Part shown: one piece after another, positions 1 through 5,890 of the stretch
How positions within the stretch are numbered: position 1 is the stretch's first letter
Layout: every line of letters begins with the position of its first letter
NCBI GenBank assembly: GCA_021790375.1
Contig: JAJYEB010000118.1
Coordinates: 1-6,224 of the forward strand
DNA from: Chloroflexota bacterium
Lineage (GTDB): Bacteria; Chloroflexota; Limnocylindria; Limnocylindrales; CSP1-4
Length of the DNA: 6,224 nucleotides
Direction of reading: 5' to 3'
Made by a program: the position numbers and the translations under genes
The notes under the pieces: generated by a model
What the model was told of the DNA's origin: nothing
What the model saw: only the letters and a program-made list of their open reading frames with translations
Databases searched by the model: none

Positions 1-744
1 GGCTTCACCGCGTATCCGTTGTGGAGCGCGGCCGCCGCCACAGGCGCCGAGCTCCTCTGGCGGGCCAAGGGCAACGCGCTGCTGCCGGTGCTGGCGCGCC
101 ATCCCGACGGCTCGTATGCGTCCGAGCTCGTGGCCGCCGACGATCGCCATCGCGAGCACCCGCTCCCGGTCCGGGTGGTGGAGTACGGGCTCGATGATCC
201 GGGGCGCCCCGCATCCGAGGAGACCCGCTATCGCCTCCTCACCACGCTCCTCGATCCGGCGGCCGCCCCGGCGCCTGAGCTCGCCGCCCTGTATGCCGAG
301 CGCCCGGAGATCGAGTCCGCGCTCGACGAGCTCAAGACCCACCAGCGGGGGCCACGCCTGGTGCTGCGCTCGCGCACGGTGGAGGGCGTCTACCAGGAGG
401 CCTGGGGGTTCTGCTGCGTGCACTACGCGCTGCGGGCGCTCCTGGCGGCCGCCGCCGACGACGACCACCTCGATCCCGACCGGCTCTCCTTCACACGAGC
501 CCTCCACGCCGCCCGGCGCAGCGTGCGCCAGGGGTCGTCCGGGGGCGTCGGACTGGCGCGTGCCGTGCGACGGGCCATCGGCGAGATCCTGGCCTGCCTG
601 CTCCCGCCCCGCCGCCTGCGCGCGGCGGCCCGGGTGGTGAAGCGCAAGATGTCGAAGTTCGGCGTCAAGCGCGCCGTTCACCGGGGCTGGCCCTGCCCGA
701 CCCTCTCACCGGCCGACGCAGTCCGGGTCCTCGCTCCACCCTAA
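1..744 (+). CDS. IS4-family transposase, C-terminal part (5' end outside window)
   Basis: This is the C-terminal 247 codons of a DDE transposase; the frame is open to the left edge, so the real start is outside. The first residues (GFTAYPLW...GAELLWRAKGN) match the stretch that follows the second catalytic Asp in IS4-family enzymes (family knowledge). The IS4 hallmark Y-(2)-R-(3)-E-(6)-K is complete: YAERPEIESALDELK, with Tyr codon 292-294, Arg 301-303, catalytic Glu 313-315 and Lys 334-336. The C-terminus is basic (VVKRKMSKFGVKRAVHRGW), as in related actinobacterial-type elements. No internal stop or frameshift is visible in this part. The first two catalytic Asp residues are not in the window, so integrity of the whole enzyme cannot be judged. 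A TTG at 19 is only an internal codon. The enzyme would bind the IS ends and catalyse cut-and-paste transposition. Confidence 0.93.
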   Translation, partial: GFTAYPLWSAAAATGAELLWRAKGNALLPVLARHPDGSYASELVAADDRHREHPLPVRVVEYGLDDPGRPASEETRYRLLTTLLDPAAAPAPELAALYAERPEIESALDELKTHQRGPRLVLRSRTVEGVYQEAWGFCCVHYALRALLAAAADDDHLDPDRLSFTRALHAARRSVRQGSSGGVGLARAVRRAIGEILACLLPPRRLRAAARVVKRKMSKFGVKRAVHRGWPCPTLSPADAVRVLAPP

Positions 745-760
745 GTTACTGGTATTGGGG
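741..760 (+). mobile_element. Probable right terminus of the IS4-family element
   Basis: The bases just after the transposase stop (CTAAGTTACTGGTATTGGGG, beginning at the stop codon) look like the terminal inverted repeat of this group of IS elements, in which the right end typically lies at or just beyond the stop codon. The left end is outside the window, so the inverted repeat, exact boundary and target duplication cannot be confirmed. The assignment rests on position and on a remembered resemblance to ends of related elements. Confidence 0.45.
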
Positions 761-771
761 CTAGCCAACGC

Positions 772-2292
772 TTGAGACCTCGCGCCGCCTGGCTGCTGGC
801 CGTCGCGCTGCTGGTCGCGGCGTGTGACGGCGGACGCGCGGCGCCCACTGCTACCACCACCCCGTCCGAGACCCCGTCCCCCGTCGCCGCGGCACCGAGC
901 CCTGGCTTGGGTCGCGGGTCCGCGGAGACGTTGCCCCAGTCCGTGCCGCCGCCAGCGGACCCGGTCGCCCTCGCCGAGCGTCTGCGCGGCGCCACCCCCA
1001 CGCCGGTGACGCCCGCGCCGGTCGGGGGGCGGCAGGCGGGCGAGCAGGCACAGTTCTTCCTCCTGCTCGCGGAGCCGCCATCCGTGGAGCCGGTCCGCGC
1101 GCAGCTCCGAGCCGTGTCGGAACACGCCTATCTCTACACGACCACGTTGTCTGGATGGAGCGATCAGGAGGCGCGGTCGGCCCTCGACATCTTCGAGTCC
1201 GACGTCTATCCCACCGTTGCCCGCTGGTGGGGTCCACCGCTGGCGGGCCCGGATGGAGACCCGCACGTGACCATCCTGGTCGCGCCGCTCAACGGGGTGG
1301 GTGGCTACGTAACGGGCACCGACTATCTGCCACGATCGATCGACCGCTACTCCAACGAGCGGTCGATGCTCTATCTCGAGTCGTCGGTACGCCCGGCGTC
1401 GCGGTCGCAGTGGGCGGGGCTTGCGGCCCACGAGCTCCAGCACCTGGTGCACTACGCTCGCAACCCGCACGCGGACGCCTGGTTCAACGAGGGCATGTCG
1501 GAAGTGGCGCGTTCGGTCGTGCAGACGGCCGGCGTGTTGCCGTGGACGCCCGTTTCGCTGCCCGATGTCCAGCTCAATGATTTCTCCGTCGAGCAGGATG
1601 GCGAAACCCACTACGCCGCCGCGGCGGCGTTCTTGCTCTACGCCCTGTCGCGTCTCGGTGGGTTGGGCACCGTGAGGCCGCTGCTGGACCAGAAGCTGCC
1701 GGGCGTGGACGCGCTGGCGCGGCCGCTCGCCGAGCGCTCCTCCGGGAAGTTCGACGACCTGTTCGCCGATTGGCTGGTGACGAACGTGACCGGCGAGCTG
1801 CGCCCGTCGGACGGCGCTCGCGCGACCGGCCCGCCCGAGCGCTCACCCTCGCTGGCGTTCGGCGCGAGTGAGTCCGGGCAGGTTCATCAGCTCGGCTGGA
1901 AGACGTACCTCATCGCGGACCCGCGGCCCGGGGAGACGGTGGCCCTCAGCGGTTCTCCCGAGGTGCAGCTCGTGCCGACGTCAGCGCACTCGGGCAACGG
2001 TTTCTGGTTCAGCGGCCGGGGTGACGGCATGGACGCCACGCTGACCCGCTCGCTCGATCTGCGCACCGTCAGCGGCCCCGTCACCCTCGACTTCTGGGCC
2101 TGGTACCAGCTCGAGAAGGACTGGGACTGCGCCTACGTCGAGGTGTCGGACGACGGCGGCCGGCGCCGACGACACCTGACGTCGGCCGGGTCTCCCACGA
2201 CCACATGCTCGGGTCCGCTTGCCGAGGCGCGTCACGAGGCGTTGGCGCGCGCAGGTGGGCGGATGTCCAAGCGAGCCGACGCCACGCCGTGA
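772..2292 (+). CDS. Surface lipoprotein zinc metalloprotease with immune-inhibitor-A-like C-terminal domain
   Basis: A 506-residue predicted exported lipoprotein. Residues 1-18 form a lipoprotein signal peptide (Arg-containing n-region, hydrophobic core, lipobox VAAC with Cys18). A Thr/Pro/Ala/Ser-rich linker follows to about residue 85. The catalytic domain has H220-E-L-Q-H224 and, downstream, N239-E240-G-M-S-E244. This resembles the gluzincin HExxH...NExxSD/E layout, so His220, His224 and Glu240 are likely zinc ligands and Glu221 the catalytic base. Residues about 408-465 (SGRGDGMDATLTRSLDL, then FWAWYQLEKDWDCAYVEVS) closely resemble the C-terminal beta-sandwich of M6 immune inhibitor A proteases. 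That domain normally continues well beyond this point; here the protein stops after an Arg-rich, low-similarity tail, so it is probably truncated. The start is TTG 772, the only usable start after the in-frame transposase stop, with no good ribosome site. The substrate is unknown; a secreted protein or peptide is likely. Confidence 0.85.
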   Translation: MRPRAAWLLAVALLVAACDGGRAAPTATTTPSETPSPVAAAPSPGLGRGSAETLPQSVPPPADPVALAERLRGATPTPVTPAPVGGRQAGEQAQFFLLLAEPPSVEPVRAQLRAVSEHAYLYTTTLSGWSDQEARSALDIFESDVYPTVARWWGPPLAGPDGDPHVTILVAPLNGVGGYVTGTDYLPRSIDRYSNERSMLYLESSVRPASRSQWAGLAAHELQHLVHYARNPHADAWFNEGMSEVARSVVQTAGVLPWTPVSLPDVQLNDFSVEQDGETHYAAAAAFLLYALSRLGGLGTVRPLLDQKLPGVDALARPLAERSSGKFDDLFADWLVTNVTGELRPSDGARATGPPERSPSLAFGASESGQVHQLGWKTYLIADPRPGETVALSGSPEVQLVPTSAHSGNGFWFSGRGDGMDATLTRSLDLRTVSGPVTLDFWAWYQLEKDWDCAYVEVSDDGGRRRRHLTSAGSPTTTCSGPLAEARHEALARAGGRMSKRADATP

Positions 2293-2353
2293 CGTCGGCC
2301 GAGGGCGCCGCGAGGACGCCCACCGTTCGACAGTCGCCGGGAGCTAACATCAG

Positions 2354-2370
2354 ACGCCCTCTCAGGGCGT
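2354..2370. terminator. Hairpin between convergent genes, possible terminator
   Basis: ACGCCCT-CTC-AGGGCGT forms a perfect 7-bp GC-rich stem with a 3-base loop. It sits in the 88-bp gap between the lipoprotein stop (+ strand) and the methyltransferase stop (- strand), where a shared bidirectional terminator would be expected. There is no clear T-run on either side, so intrinsic termination is uncertain. The rest of the gap shows nothing recognisable. Confidence 0.4.
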
Positions 2371-2380
2371 GGCTCGGCGG

Positions 2381-3406
2381 TCAGCGAGGAACTGCCTCGA
2401 CGATTCCGATCGGCGCGGGCAACGGTTTGGCGGACGTGAGCTCGAATCCGGCCCGTGCGAGCAGGGTCCTGAACTCCTCCTCCGTGCGCTCGCGTCCTCC
2501 GAGCGCCACCATCATGTGCAGATCGAACCACTTCGAAGGGTGAGGATCGTTGCCCGGTGTCATCACCGCGTCAGCGATGACGAGCTTGCCGTGGGTGGGG
2601 ATCGCGGCCCGGCACCGCTCGAGGATCAGGAGCGCCTTGTCGTCGGGCCAGTCGTGCAACACGTTCTTCAAGATGTAGACGTCGCCGCCGGCGGGGATCG
2701 ATCCGAAGATGCTGCCCGACATCACCTGAGTGCGATTGTCGAGGCCCTGGGAGGCCAGGTAGCGCCGGGCGCTGTCTGCGACGGCAGGGAGGTCGAAGAG
2801 GATCCCTCGCGCGGCGGGGTTCCGGGCGAGGATGGCCGCCAGCAGCGTGCCTTCCCCTCCGCCGACATCCACGATGGTCGTGAACGGGCTGAAGTCGTAG
2901 GCATCGACGACCAGCCGAATGTTTCCGGCGCCCAGGGCGGTCATCGCCCGGTTGAACCGTTCCCCCACGTCGGGGTGCTGCTCGAAGTAGCCCCAGACAT
3001 CGGTGCCGTTGGCGGCCGCGAACGACGGCTCGCCTGTTCGTAGCACCGACATCAGCTGTGTCCAGGCCAGGACGTTCCCGTCGTGGACTGCGTAGATGAC
3101 GTAGTCACGCGCTGACATCGGCGCGTCGCTGCGCAGCGCTTCCGACAGTGGTGTGTTCTGGAATCGGCCCGTCTCGTCTTGGCGGAAGATGCCGCGGCTG
3201 GCGAGCCCACGCAGCAAGCGCAGCAGCGAACGCGCGTCCGTGGACGTTGAAGTCGCCAGCTCCTCGGCCGTCTTCGGAGCCTGTGCCACCAGGTCGGCGA
3301 TCCCGAGCTCGGCAGCGGTCTGCAACGCCTTGGCAACCATGAAGCCTTGGACCAGTTGCATCAGCACAACCTGGGCTGGCGGGGTCGGTGGTTGATCGAG
3401 AACCAT
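2381..3406 (-). CDS. SAM-dependent O-methyltransferase, plant-COMT/bacterial small-molecule type
   Basis: A 341-residue cytoplasmic enzyme with the usual two-part layout of the O-methyltransferase family 2 (PF00891). An N-terminal helical dimerisation/winged-helix domain (about residues 10-95, including LLRLLRGLASRGIF) precedes a Rossmann methyltransferase domain. SAM-binding motif I is VDVGGGEG at 179-186. FDLP at 204-207 fits the acidic second-strand residue that contacts the SAM ribose. LKNVLHDW at 246-253 carries the conserved His251 that acts as base in COMT-like enzymes. ERTEEEFRTLLARAGF at 306-321 is the typical C-terminal motif. Length is normal and no key residue is missing. Start ATG 3406 has GGAGG six bases upstream (3413-3417). 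Relatives methylate hydroxyls of phenolic, polyketide or carotenoid-type compounds; the substrate here cannot be read from sequence and there is no biosynthetic cluster in view. A 10-codon mini-ORF ends on its start codon, suggesting translational coupling. Confidence 0.93.
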   Translation of the reverse strand: MVLDQPPTPPAQVVLMQLVQGFMVAKALQTAAELGIADLVAQAPKTAEELATSTSTDARSLLRLLRGLASRGIFRQDETGRFQNTPLSEALRSDAPMSARDYVIYAVHDGNVLAWTQLMSVLRTGEPSFAAANGTDVWGYFEQHPDVGERFNRAMTALGAGNIRLVVDAYDFSPFTTIVDVGGGEGTLLAAILARNPAARGILFDLPAVADSARRYLASQGLDNRTQVMSGSIFGSIPAGGDVYILKNVLHDWPDDKALLILERCRAAIPTHGKLVIADAVMTPGNDPHPSKWFDLHMMVALGGRERTEEEFRTLLARAGFELTSAKPLPAPIGIVEAVPR

Positions 3407-3438
3407 CAGCGTCCTCCATCCTGATTCGATTCGGGCAT
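3406..3438 (-). CDS. Possible 10-residue leader mini-ORF overlapping the methyltransferase start
   Basis: Reading leftwards from ATG 3438, this frame encodes MPESNQDGGR and ends in TGA whose last base is the A of the methyltransferase ATG (TGATG overlap). A GGAGG lies about 10 bases before the mini-ORF ATG, a slightly long but usable spacing, and the ribosome site of the methyltransferase lies inside the mini-ORF. The arrangement is what translational coupling looks like, and it could be a regulatory leader peptide. The peptide has no obvious run of a single amino acid that would suggest attenuation. Such a short frame can also arise by chance. An in-frame GTG further upstream would make a 26-residue version, with no clear ribosome site. 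Confidence 0.3.
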   Translation of the reverse strand: MPESNQDGGR

Positions 3439-3571
3439 GTGGGCTGGTCCTCCAATCTGCGGTTCCGTGTTCGGCCTTCTCCTCACGTGTGCAGGGTCGC
3501 CGTCAGGCTGCTGGGTCCCGTGCCGTCGCTGAGGCAGGCGCACGGATGAGCGCGATGGCGGCGGCACACGG

Positions 3572-4051
3572 CTACCCCTCGTAGTGCATGAGCACCATGG
3601 CCACGAGGATGAGCAGGAAGGCCGCCAGCTGGATCAGCGTGTAGCGCCGCACCTGCCCGATGAGCCGCGCCTGTTCCTCGGGCGTGGTGGCGCCAGGGAT
3701 CCGCGCCACGGCCGGGGTCAGGACCCATTCGCCGAAGGCGAACAGCCCGACCGCCAGCAGCAGCGAGGCCAGCCAGGTGAGCCCGTAGGCCGTGCCGACC
3801 AGGGCCGAGGGGCTCTGCACCGGGCCGAAGACGGTGCCCCGCAGCGCCCCGAGCACGATCGTGGCGACGGCCGCCCGCGGCTCGAGTCGTGCGGCGATCG
3901 GCCCGATCCGCTGCCCGAGCTCGCGCTGGCCGGCCGGCGACATCGCCATCACCGCCGGCATCAGGACGAAGTCGGTGAAGAGCGTCGAGCCGAACCAGAA
4001 GATGGCGAACAGGATGTGGAGCCACTGGACGCTCGCCTCGAGCCAGACCAT
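3572..4051 (-). CDS. Four-helix integral membrane protein, DUF2269/CopD-like
   Basis: A 159-residue predicted inner-membrane protein with four hydrophobic segments at about residues 8-31, 60-76, 88-112 and 136-156. The first helix carries W-L-H-I-L-F-A-I-F-W-F-G, with His12 and the WxG turn. It is followed by a short loop ending LMPAVMAMSP. This pattern is seen in small DUF2269 and CopD-type membrane proteins, where conserved His residues may bind haem or copper; that function is not established here. His156 lies near the C-terminus in the last helix. The frame is open much further upstream, to 4456, but that extension is Arg/Pro/Gly-rich and overlaps the secreted-protein gene. The start is therefore taken as ATG 4051, with CCTCC/GGAGG eight bases upstream (4060-4064). 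It is 110 bp downstream of the secreted-protein gene and 165 bp before the methyltransferase, all on the same strand. Confidence 0.8.
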   Translation of the reverse strand: MVWLEASVQWLHILFAIFWFGSTLFTDFVLMPAVMAMSPAGQRELGQRIGPIAARLEPRAAVATIVLGALRGTVFGPVQSPSALVGTAYGLTWLASLLLAVGLFAFGEWVLTPAVARIPGATTPEEQARLIGQVRRYTLIQLAAFLLILVAMVLMHYEG

Positions 4052-4130
4052 CGTCCTCTCCTCCCTCGCTGCGGATCCCCATGGCCGGGACACACGGTCC
4101 TCGGCGGGATGGGTCCCACCGTCACCGTCA

Positions 4131-4160
4131 GGCCGATCGCCGCTCGGCCGAGGATCCTCG
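4131..4160 (-). terminator. Hairpin and palindrome after the secreted-protein gene
   Basis: Immediately downstream (on the - strand) of the secreted-protein stop are a perfect 12-bp palindrome CGAGGATCCTCG (4149-4160) and an adjoining stem GGCCGA/TCGGCC with a 7-base loop (4131-4149). No T-run follows. They may act as a weak terminator or an mRNA-stabilising stem that separates the secreted-protein gene from the membrane-protein gene, or may be chance in GC-rich DNA. The rest of the 110-bp gap holds only the ribosome site of the next gene. Confidence 0.3.
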
Positions 4161-4161
4161 A

Positions 4162-4581
4162 TCAGTTGGCCGGGGTCACGCGGATGAGCGTCGACTCTCC
4201 CGGCTCGAAGGGATCGGGGATGACGATCGGCGTGCCGGTCACGGGCAGCAGGAGGCCCAGGTCGCTCAGGCAGAACGACGGCGGGAATCCCGAGGAGCCC
4301 TTCATCTCGCGCACCGCCAGGCAGACGTCCACGTAGCCGGGGACCGGCTCGGACCAGCTGGTGGGGTGGAGCTGGTAGACGGTCTGCCCGTTGTCGGCCG
4401 AGAACGCCACGTTGCCGCCGGCGCTGCCGTCGGCGAACAGCGACCCGCCGCCCCACACGCCTTGCCCCAGGTCGGTGTAGGTGAAGGTGTAGGCGACCCT
4501 GGAGCTGCCGCCGGCATATGCCGCCTGGCTCATCGATGCGGCGAGCAGCAGAGCCCCGAGCAGAGCAGGCATCTTCTTCAT
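4162..4581 (-). CDS. Small secreted protein of unknown function
   Basis: A 139-residue protein with a clear Sec signal peptide: MKKMP n-region, hydrophobic core at residues 6-18, and a signal peptidase I site after AYA (residue 23), leaving a mature domain of about 116 residues. The mature part is rich in Gly, Ser, Thr and aromatic residues (YTFTYTDLGQGVWGGGS), which suggests beta structure. Cys87 and Cys104 could form a disulfide outside the cell. There is no transmembrane segment or cell-wall anchor after the signal peptide. I do not recognise the family. The start is ATG 4581, preceded by a textbook AGGAGG at 4589-4594 with seven bases spacing; the frame runs open to 4659 but that extension would destroy the signal peptide. 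It lies 49 bp after the six-helix membrane gene and is probably co-transcribed with it. Confidence 0.82.
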   Translation of the reverse strand: MKKMPALLGALLLAASMSQAAYAGGSSRVAYTFTYTDLGQGVWGGGSLFADGSAGGNVAFSADNGQTVYQLHPTSWSEPVPGYVDVCLAVREMKGSSGFPPSFCLSDLGLLLPVTGTPIVIPDPFEPGESTLIRVTPAN

Positions 4582-4630
4582 CGGAGGACCTCCTATGTCC
4601 AGTCGTGCAGAGCGACAGGCCGATTGAGCG

Positions 4631-5329
4631 TCAGGCCGGGACGGCCCTCTGGGTGGCATCAGCGCGGGCAGGTAGCGCGGCCCCGTCGGCGGGGAAGACC
4701 GCGCCGCAGGCGAGCACCCACACGACGAAGAGGCCGGCGCCGAGCGGGAAGTTCATGGGTCCGCCGGGAGCCGTGAAGCCCGACGTGCCCAGGATCGTGA
4801 CGGTCTCGACCGCCTGTTCCACCACGAGCAGGACGGTCAGCCACCCGAACCACGACGGCGCCGTGTTGTCGTGGCGCATCCACGCCCAGGCGATCGGCGC
4901 GGCGAAGAGGAGGACGCCGGCGGTCAGCATCGGCCCGACGTACGCCGTGACATCGAGGAGCGTTCGCGCGGTGCGGGGGTCGAGCTGATCGGGGTGCAGC
5001 GCGGGGGCGACGGACAGCACCTGCCAAACCGTCTGCGCCATGATGTAGGCGGCGCCACCGAGGAGGAGCACGTCGCGAGCCGCGCCGCGGACCTGGCGGC
5101 GGAACCACGCCACCAGGACCCCGAACGGCAGCAGGGCGATGATCGTGAGCCATGCCGAGGCCCGGATCGCGGCGCCATCGCCGCGGAAGTACGCGGCGGC
5201 CTGGTCGCCTGTCGCGTTGACATCGGGTGGCCGGGCTCCGACCACCAGATGTCCCACGATGAGCAGGACGGCGAATGCAACCGCGGCGAGCAACGGCCAC
5301 CGTCGCCAGAGACCGGATCCTGATCCCAT
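4631..5329 (-). CDS. Six-helix integral membrane protein, DUF4386-like
   Basis: A 232-residue predicted membrane protein with about six hydrophobic segments (residues 12-30, 60-76, 86-106, 126-150, 160-180, 193-214). The Arg-rich loop between helices 2 and 3 (FRRQVRGAARD) suggests a cytoplasmic position. The first helix is followed by an extracytoplasmic-type loop, VGARPPDVNATGDQAAAYFRGD. Overall shape and length resemble DUF4386-type proteins, a family with no established function; the assignment is by general pattern only. Start ATG 5329 has GGAGG at 5339-5343, nine bases upstream, lying inside the last codons of the SnoaL-like gene. With only six bases between the two genes, they are almost certainly one transcript and may be translationally coupled. 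No catalytic motif is seen. Confidence 0.78.
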   Translation of the reverse strand: MGSGSGLWRRWPLLAAVAFAVLLIVGHLVVGARPPDVNATGDQAAAYFRGDGAAIRASAWLTIIALLPFGVLVAWFRRQVRGAARDVLLLGGAAYIMAQTVWQVLSVAPALHPDQLDPRTARTLLDVTAYVGPMLTAGVLLFAAPIAWAWMRHDNTAPSWFGWLTVLLVVEQAVETVTILGTSGFTAPGGPMNFPLGAGLFVVWVLACGAVFPADGAALPARADATQRAVPA

Positions 5330-5335
5330 GTCGAG

Positions 5336-5794
5336 TTACCTCCCTTGTCGCGTTCGTGCCGGGGGTGAAGGCCTGGCGCCGCGGTCCGTGGCTTCGACGA
5401 GAGCCGTGGGGCCTTCCTCGAACCCGGTGCGGCGAACGATGCGCCCTTGCTCGTCCAGCTCCCACACCACGATGCGGGCCAGCTCCATCTGGTCTCCAGC
5501 CGGGAGTTGGGTCTGGGGCTGGTCGATCTGAGTCCCCCTCCAGGCCGCACGGACTGCGACCACGTCGCCCGCCACCAGGGCGTCGGTGACGACGACCCGC
5601 ATGTCGGGGCTCGCCCGCCGACACGTGCGCGCCCACGCTCTGGCCCCTTCGACCCCGCTCGGCAGCCCGGGTGCCGTGTCGGCGTCGACGAAGTCGGGAC
5701 TCAGCTGGTGCTCGAAGTCCTGAAGGTCGCCCTCCCAGAACGAACGGTAGTGGTCTTCGACCAGCCGGATCTTGTCGCTGTCGGACAGTGCCAT
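5336..5794 (-). CDS. SnoaL-like (NTF2-fold) protein
   Basis: A 152-residue cytoplasmic protein with the pattern of SnoaL-like/ester-cyclase domains (NTF2-like superfamily). It has an N-terminal helix VEDHYRSFWEGDLQDFEHQLSPDF and the loop VDADTAPGLPSGVEGARAW. The signature segment SPDMRVVVTDALVAGDVVAVRAAWRGT follows at residues 62-88, then a final strand pair (ARIVVWELDEQGRIVRRTGFEEG). The last 25 residues are a Pro/Arg-rich tail beyond the fold. Members range from polyketide cyclases to enzymes and binding proteins of unknown role; nothing here indicates polyketide synthesis, so no substrate is assigned. Start ATG 5794 has GGGAG seven bases upstream. It appears to be the first gene after a 96-bp gap that contains a dyad and a direct repeat, and heads the cluster with the six-helix membrane gene. 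Confidence 0.87.
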   Translation of the reverse strand: MALSDSDKIRLVEDHYRSFWEGDLQDFEHQLSPDFVDADTAPGLPSGVEGARAWARTCRRASPDMRVVVTDALVAGDVVAVRAAWRGTQIDQPQTQLPAGDQMELARIVVWELDEQGRIVRRTGFEEGPTALVEATDRGARPSPPARTRQGR

Positions 5795-5821
5795 CGATGG
5801 GCTCCCGGGTTGCTCGCGTTC

Positions 5822-5835
5822 GGCTGAGGTCAGCC
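5822..5835. promoter_or_regulatory. Dyad-symmetric candidate operator upstream of the SnoaL-like gene
   Basis: GGCTGA-GG-TCAGCC is a perfect 6+6 inverted repeat with a two-base spacer, centred about 35 bp before the SnoaL-like start. A two-base loop is too small for a stable RNA hairpin, so a protein-binding DNA dyad is more likely if it is functional. No regulator gene is visible in the window. Confidence 0.3.
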
Positions 5836-5868
5836 AACCACGAAGGAGCCCGGCGCGGGGATCGACAA

Positions 5869-5887
5869 GCGATACGGTTTGCGATAC
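5869..5887. repeat. Short direct repeat in the SnoaL-like upstream region
   Basis: GCGATAC occurs twice, at 5869-5875 and 5881-5887, 12 bp start to start and separated by GGTTT. It lies just after the stop of the right-edge gene and 75-93 bp before the SnoaL-like start, a place where a promoter or activator site would fit. No convincing -35/-10 pair could be assigned. The A+T content here is a little higher than in the surroundings. Confidence 0.3.
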
Positions 5888-5890
5888 AGC

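Noticed and set aside
759..766. Palindrome GGCTAGCC at the IS/lipoprotein junction as a target-site signal
   Set aside because: An 8-bp palindrome is expected often by chance, and the target duplication cannot be tested without the left IS end.
706..1611. A 301-residue open frame on the - strand opposite the lipoprotein
   Set aside because: Arg-rich composition with no recognisable motif, antisense to a gene with a signal peptide and zinc-protease motif.
2369..3043. A 224-residue open frame on the + strand opposite the methyltransferase
   Set aside because: Antisense to a well-supported methyltransferase; the His/Gly/Arg-rich sequence has no domain features.
3439..3571. Terminator or riboswitch between the CopD-like gene and the methyltransferase
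   Set aside because: Only short overlapping GC stems (for example CCGTGC/GCACGG with a long loop) are visible, with no T-run and no known riboswitch pattern.
4052..4456. N-terminal extension of the CopD-like frame
   Set aside because: Low-complexity Arg/Pro sequence overlapping the secreted-protein gene; ATG 4051 has a strong ribosome site and begins directly at the first membrane helix.
4583..4593. Inverted repeat GGAGG-A-CCTCC at the secreted-protein ribosome site, as a possible riboregulatory hairpin
   Set aside because: A one-base loop cannot form, and the reduced 3-bp stem would be too weak; it is probably just the ribosome site with a chance complement.
4582..4659. N-terminal extension of the secreted protein
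   Set aside because: It would bury the signal peptide and cover a textbook AGGAGG site for ATG 4581.
4659..5837. A 392-residue open frame on the - strand
   Set aside because: It covers the SnoaL-like and six-helix genes in another frame, is extremely Arg/Gly/Pro-rich and has no domain pattern; it is a GC-rich shadow.
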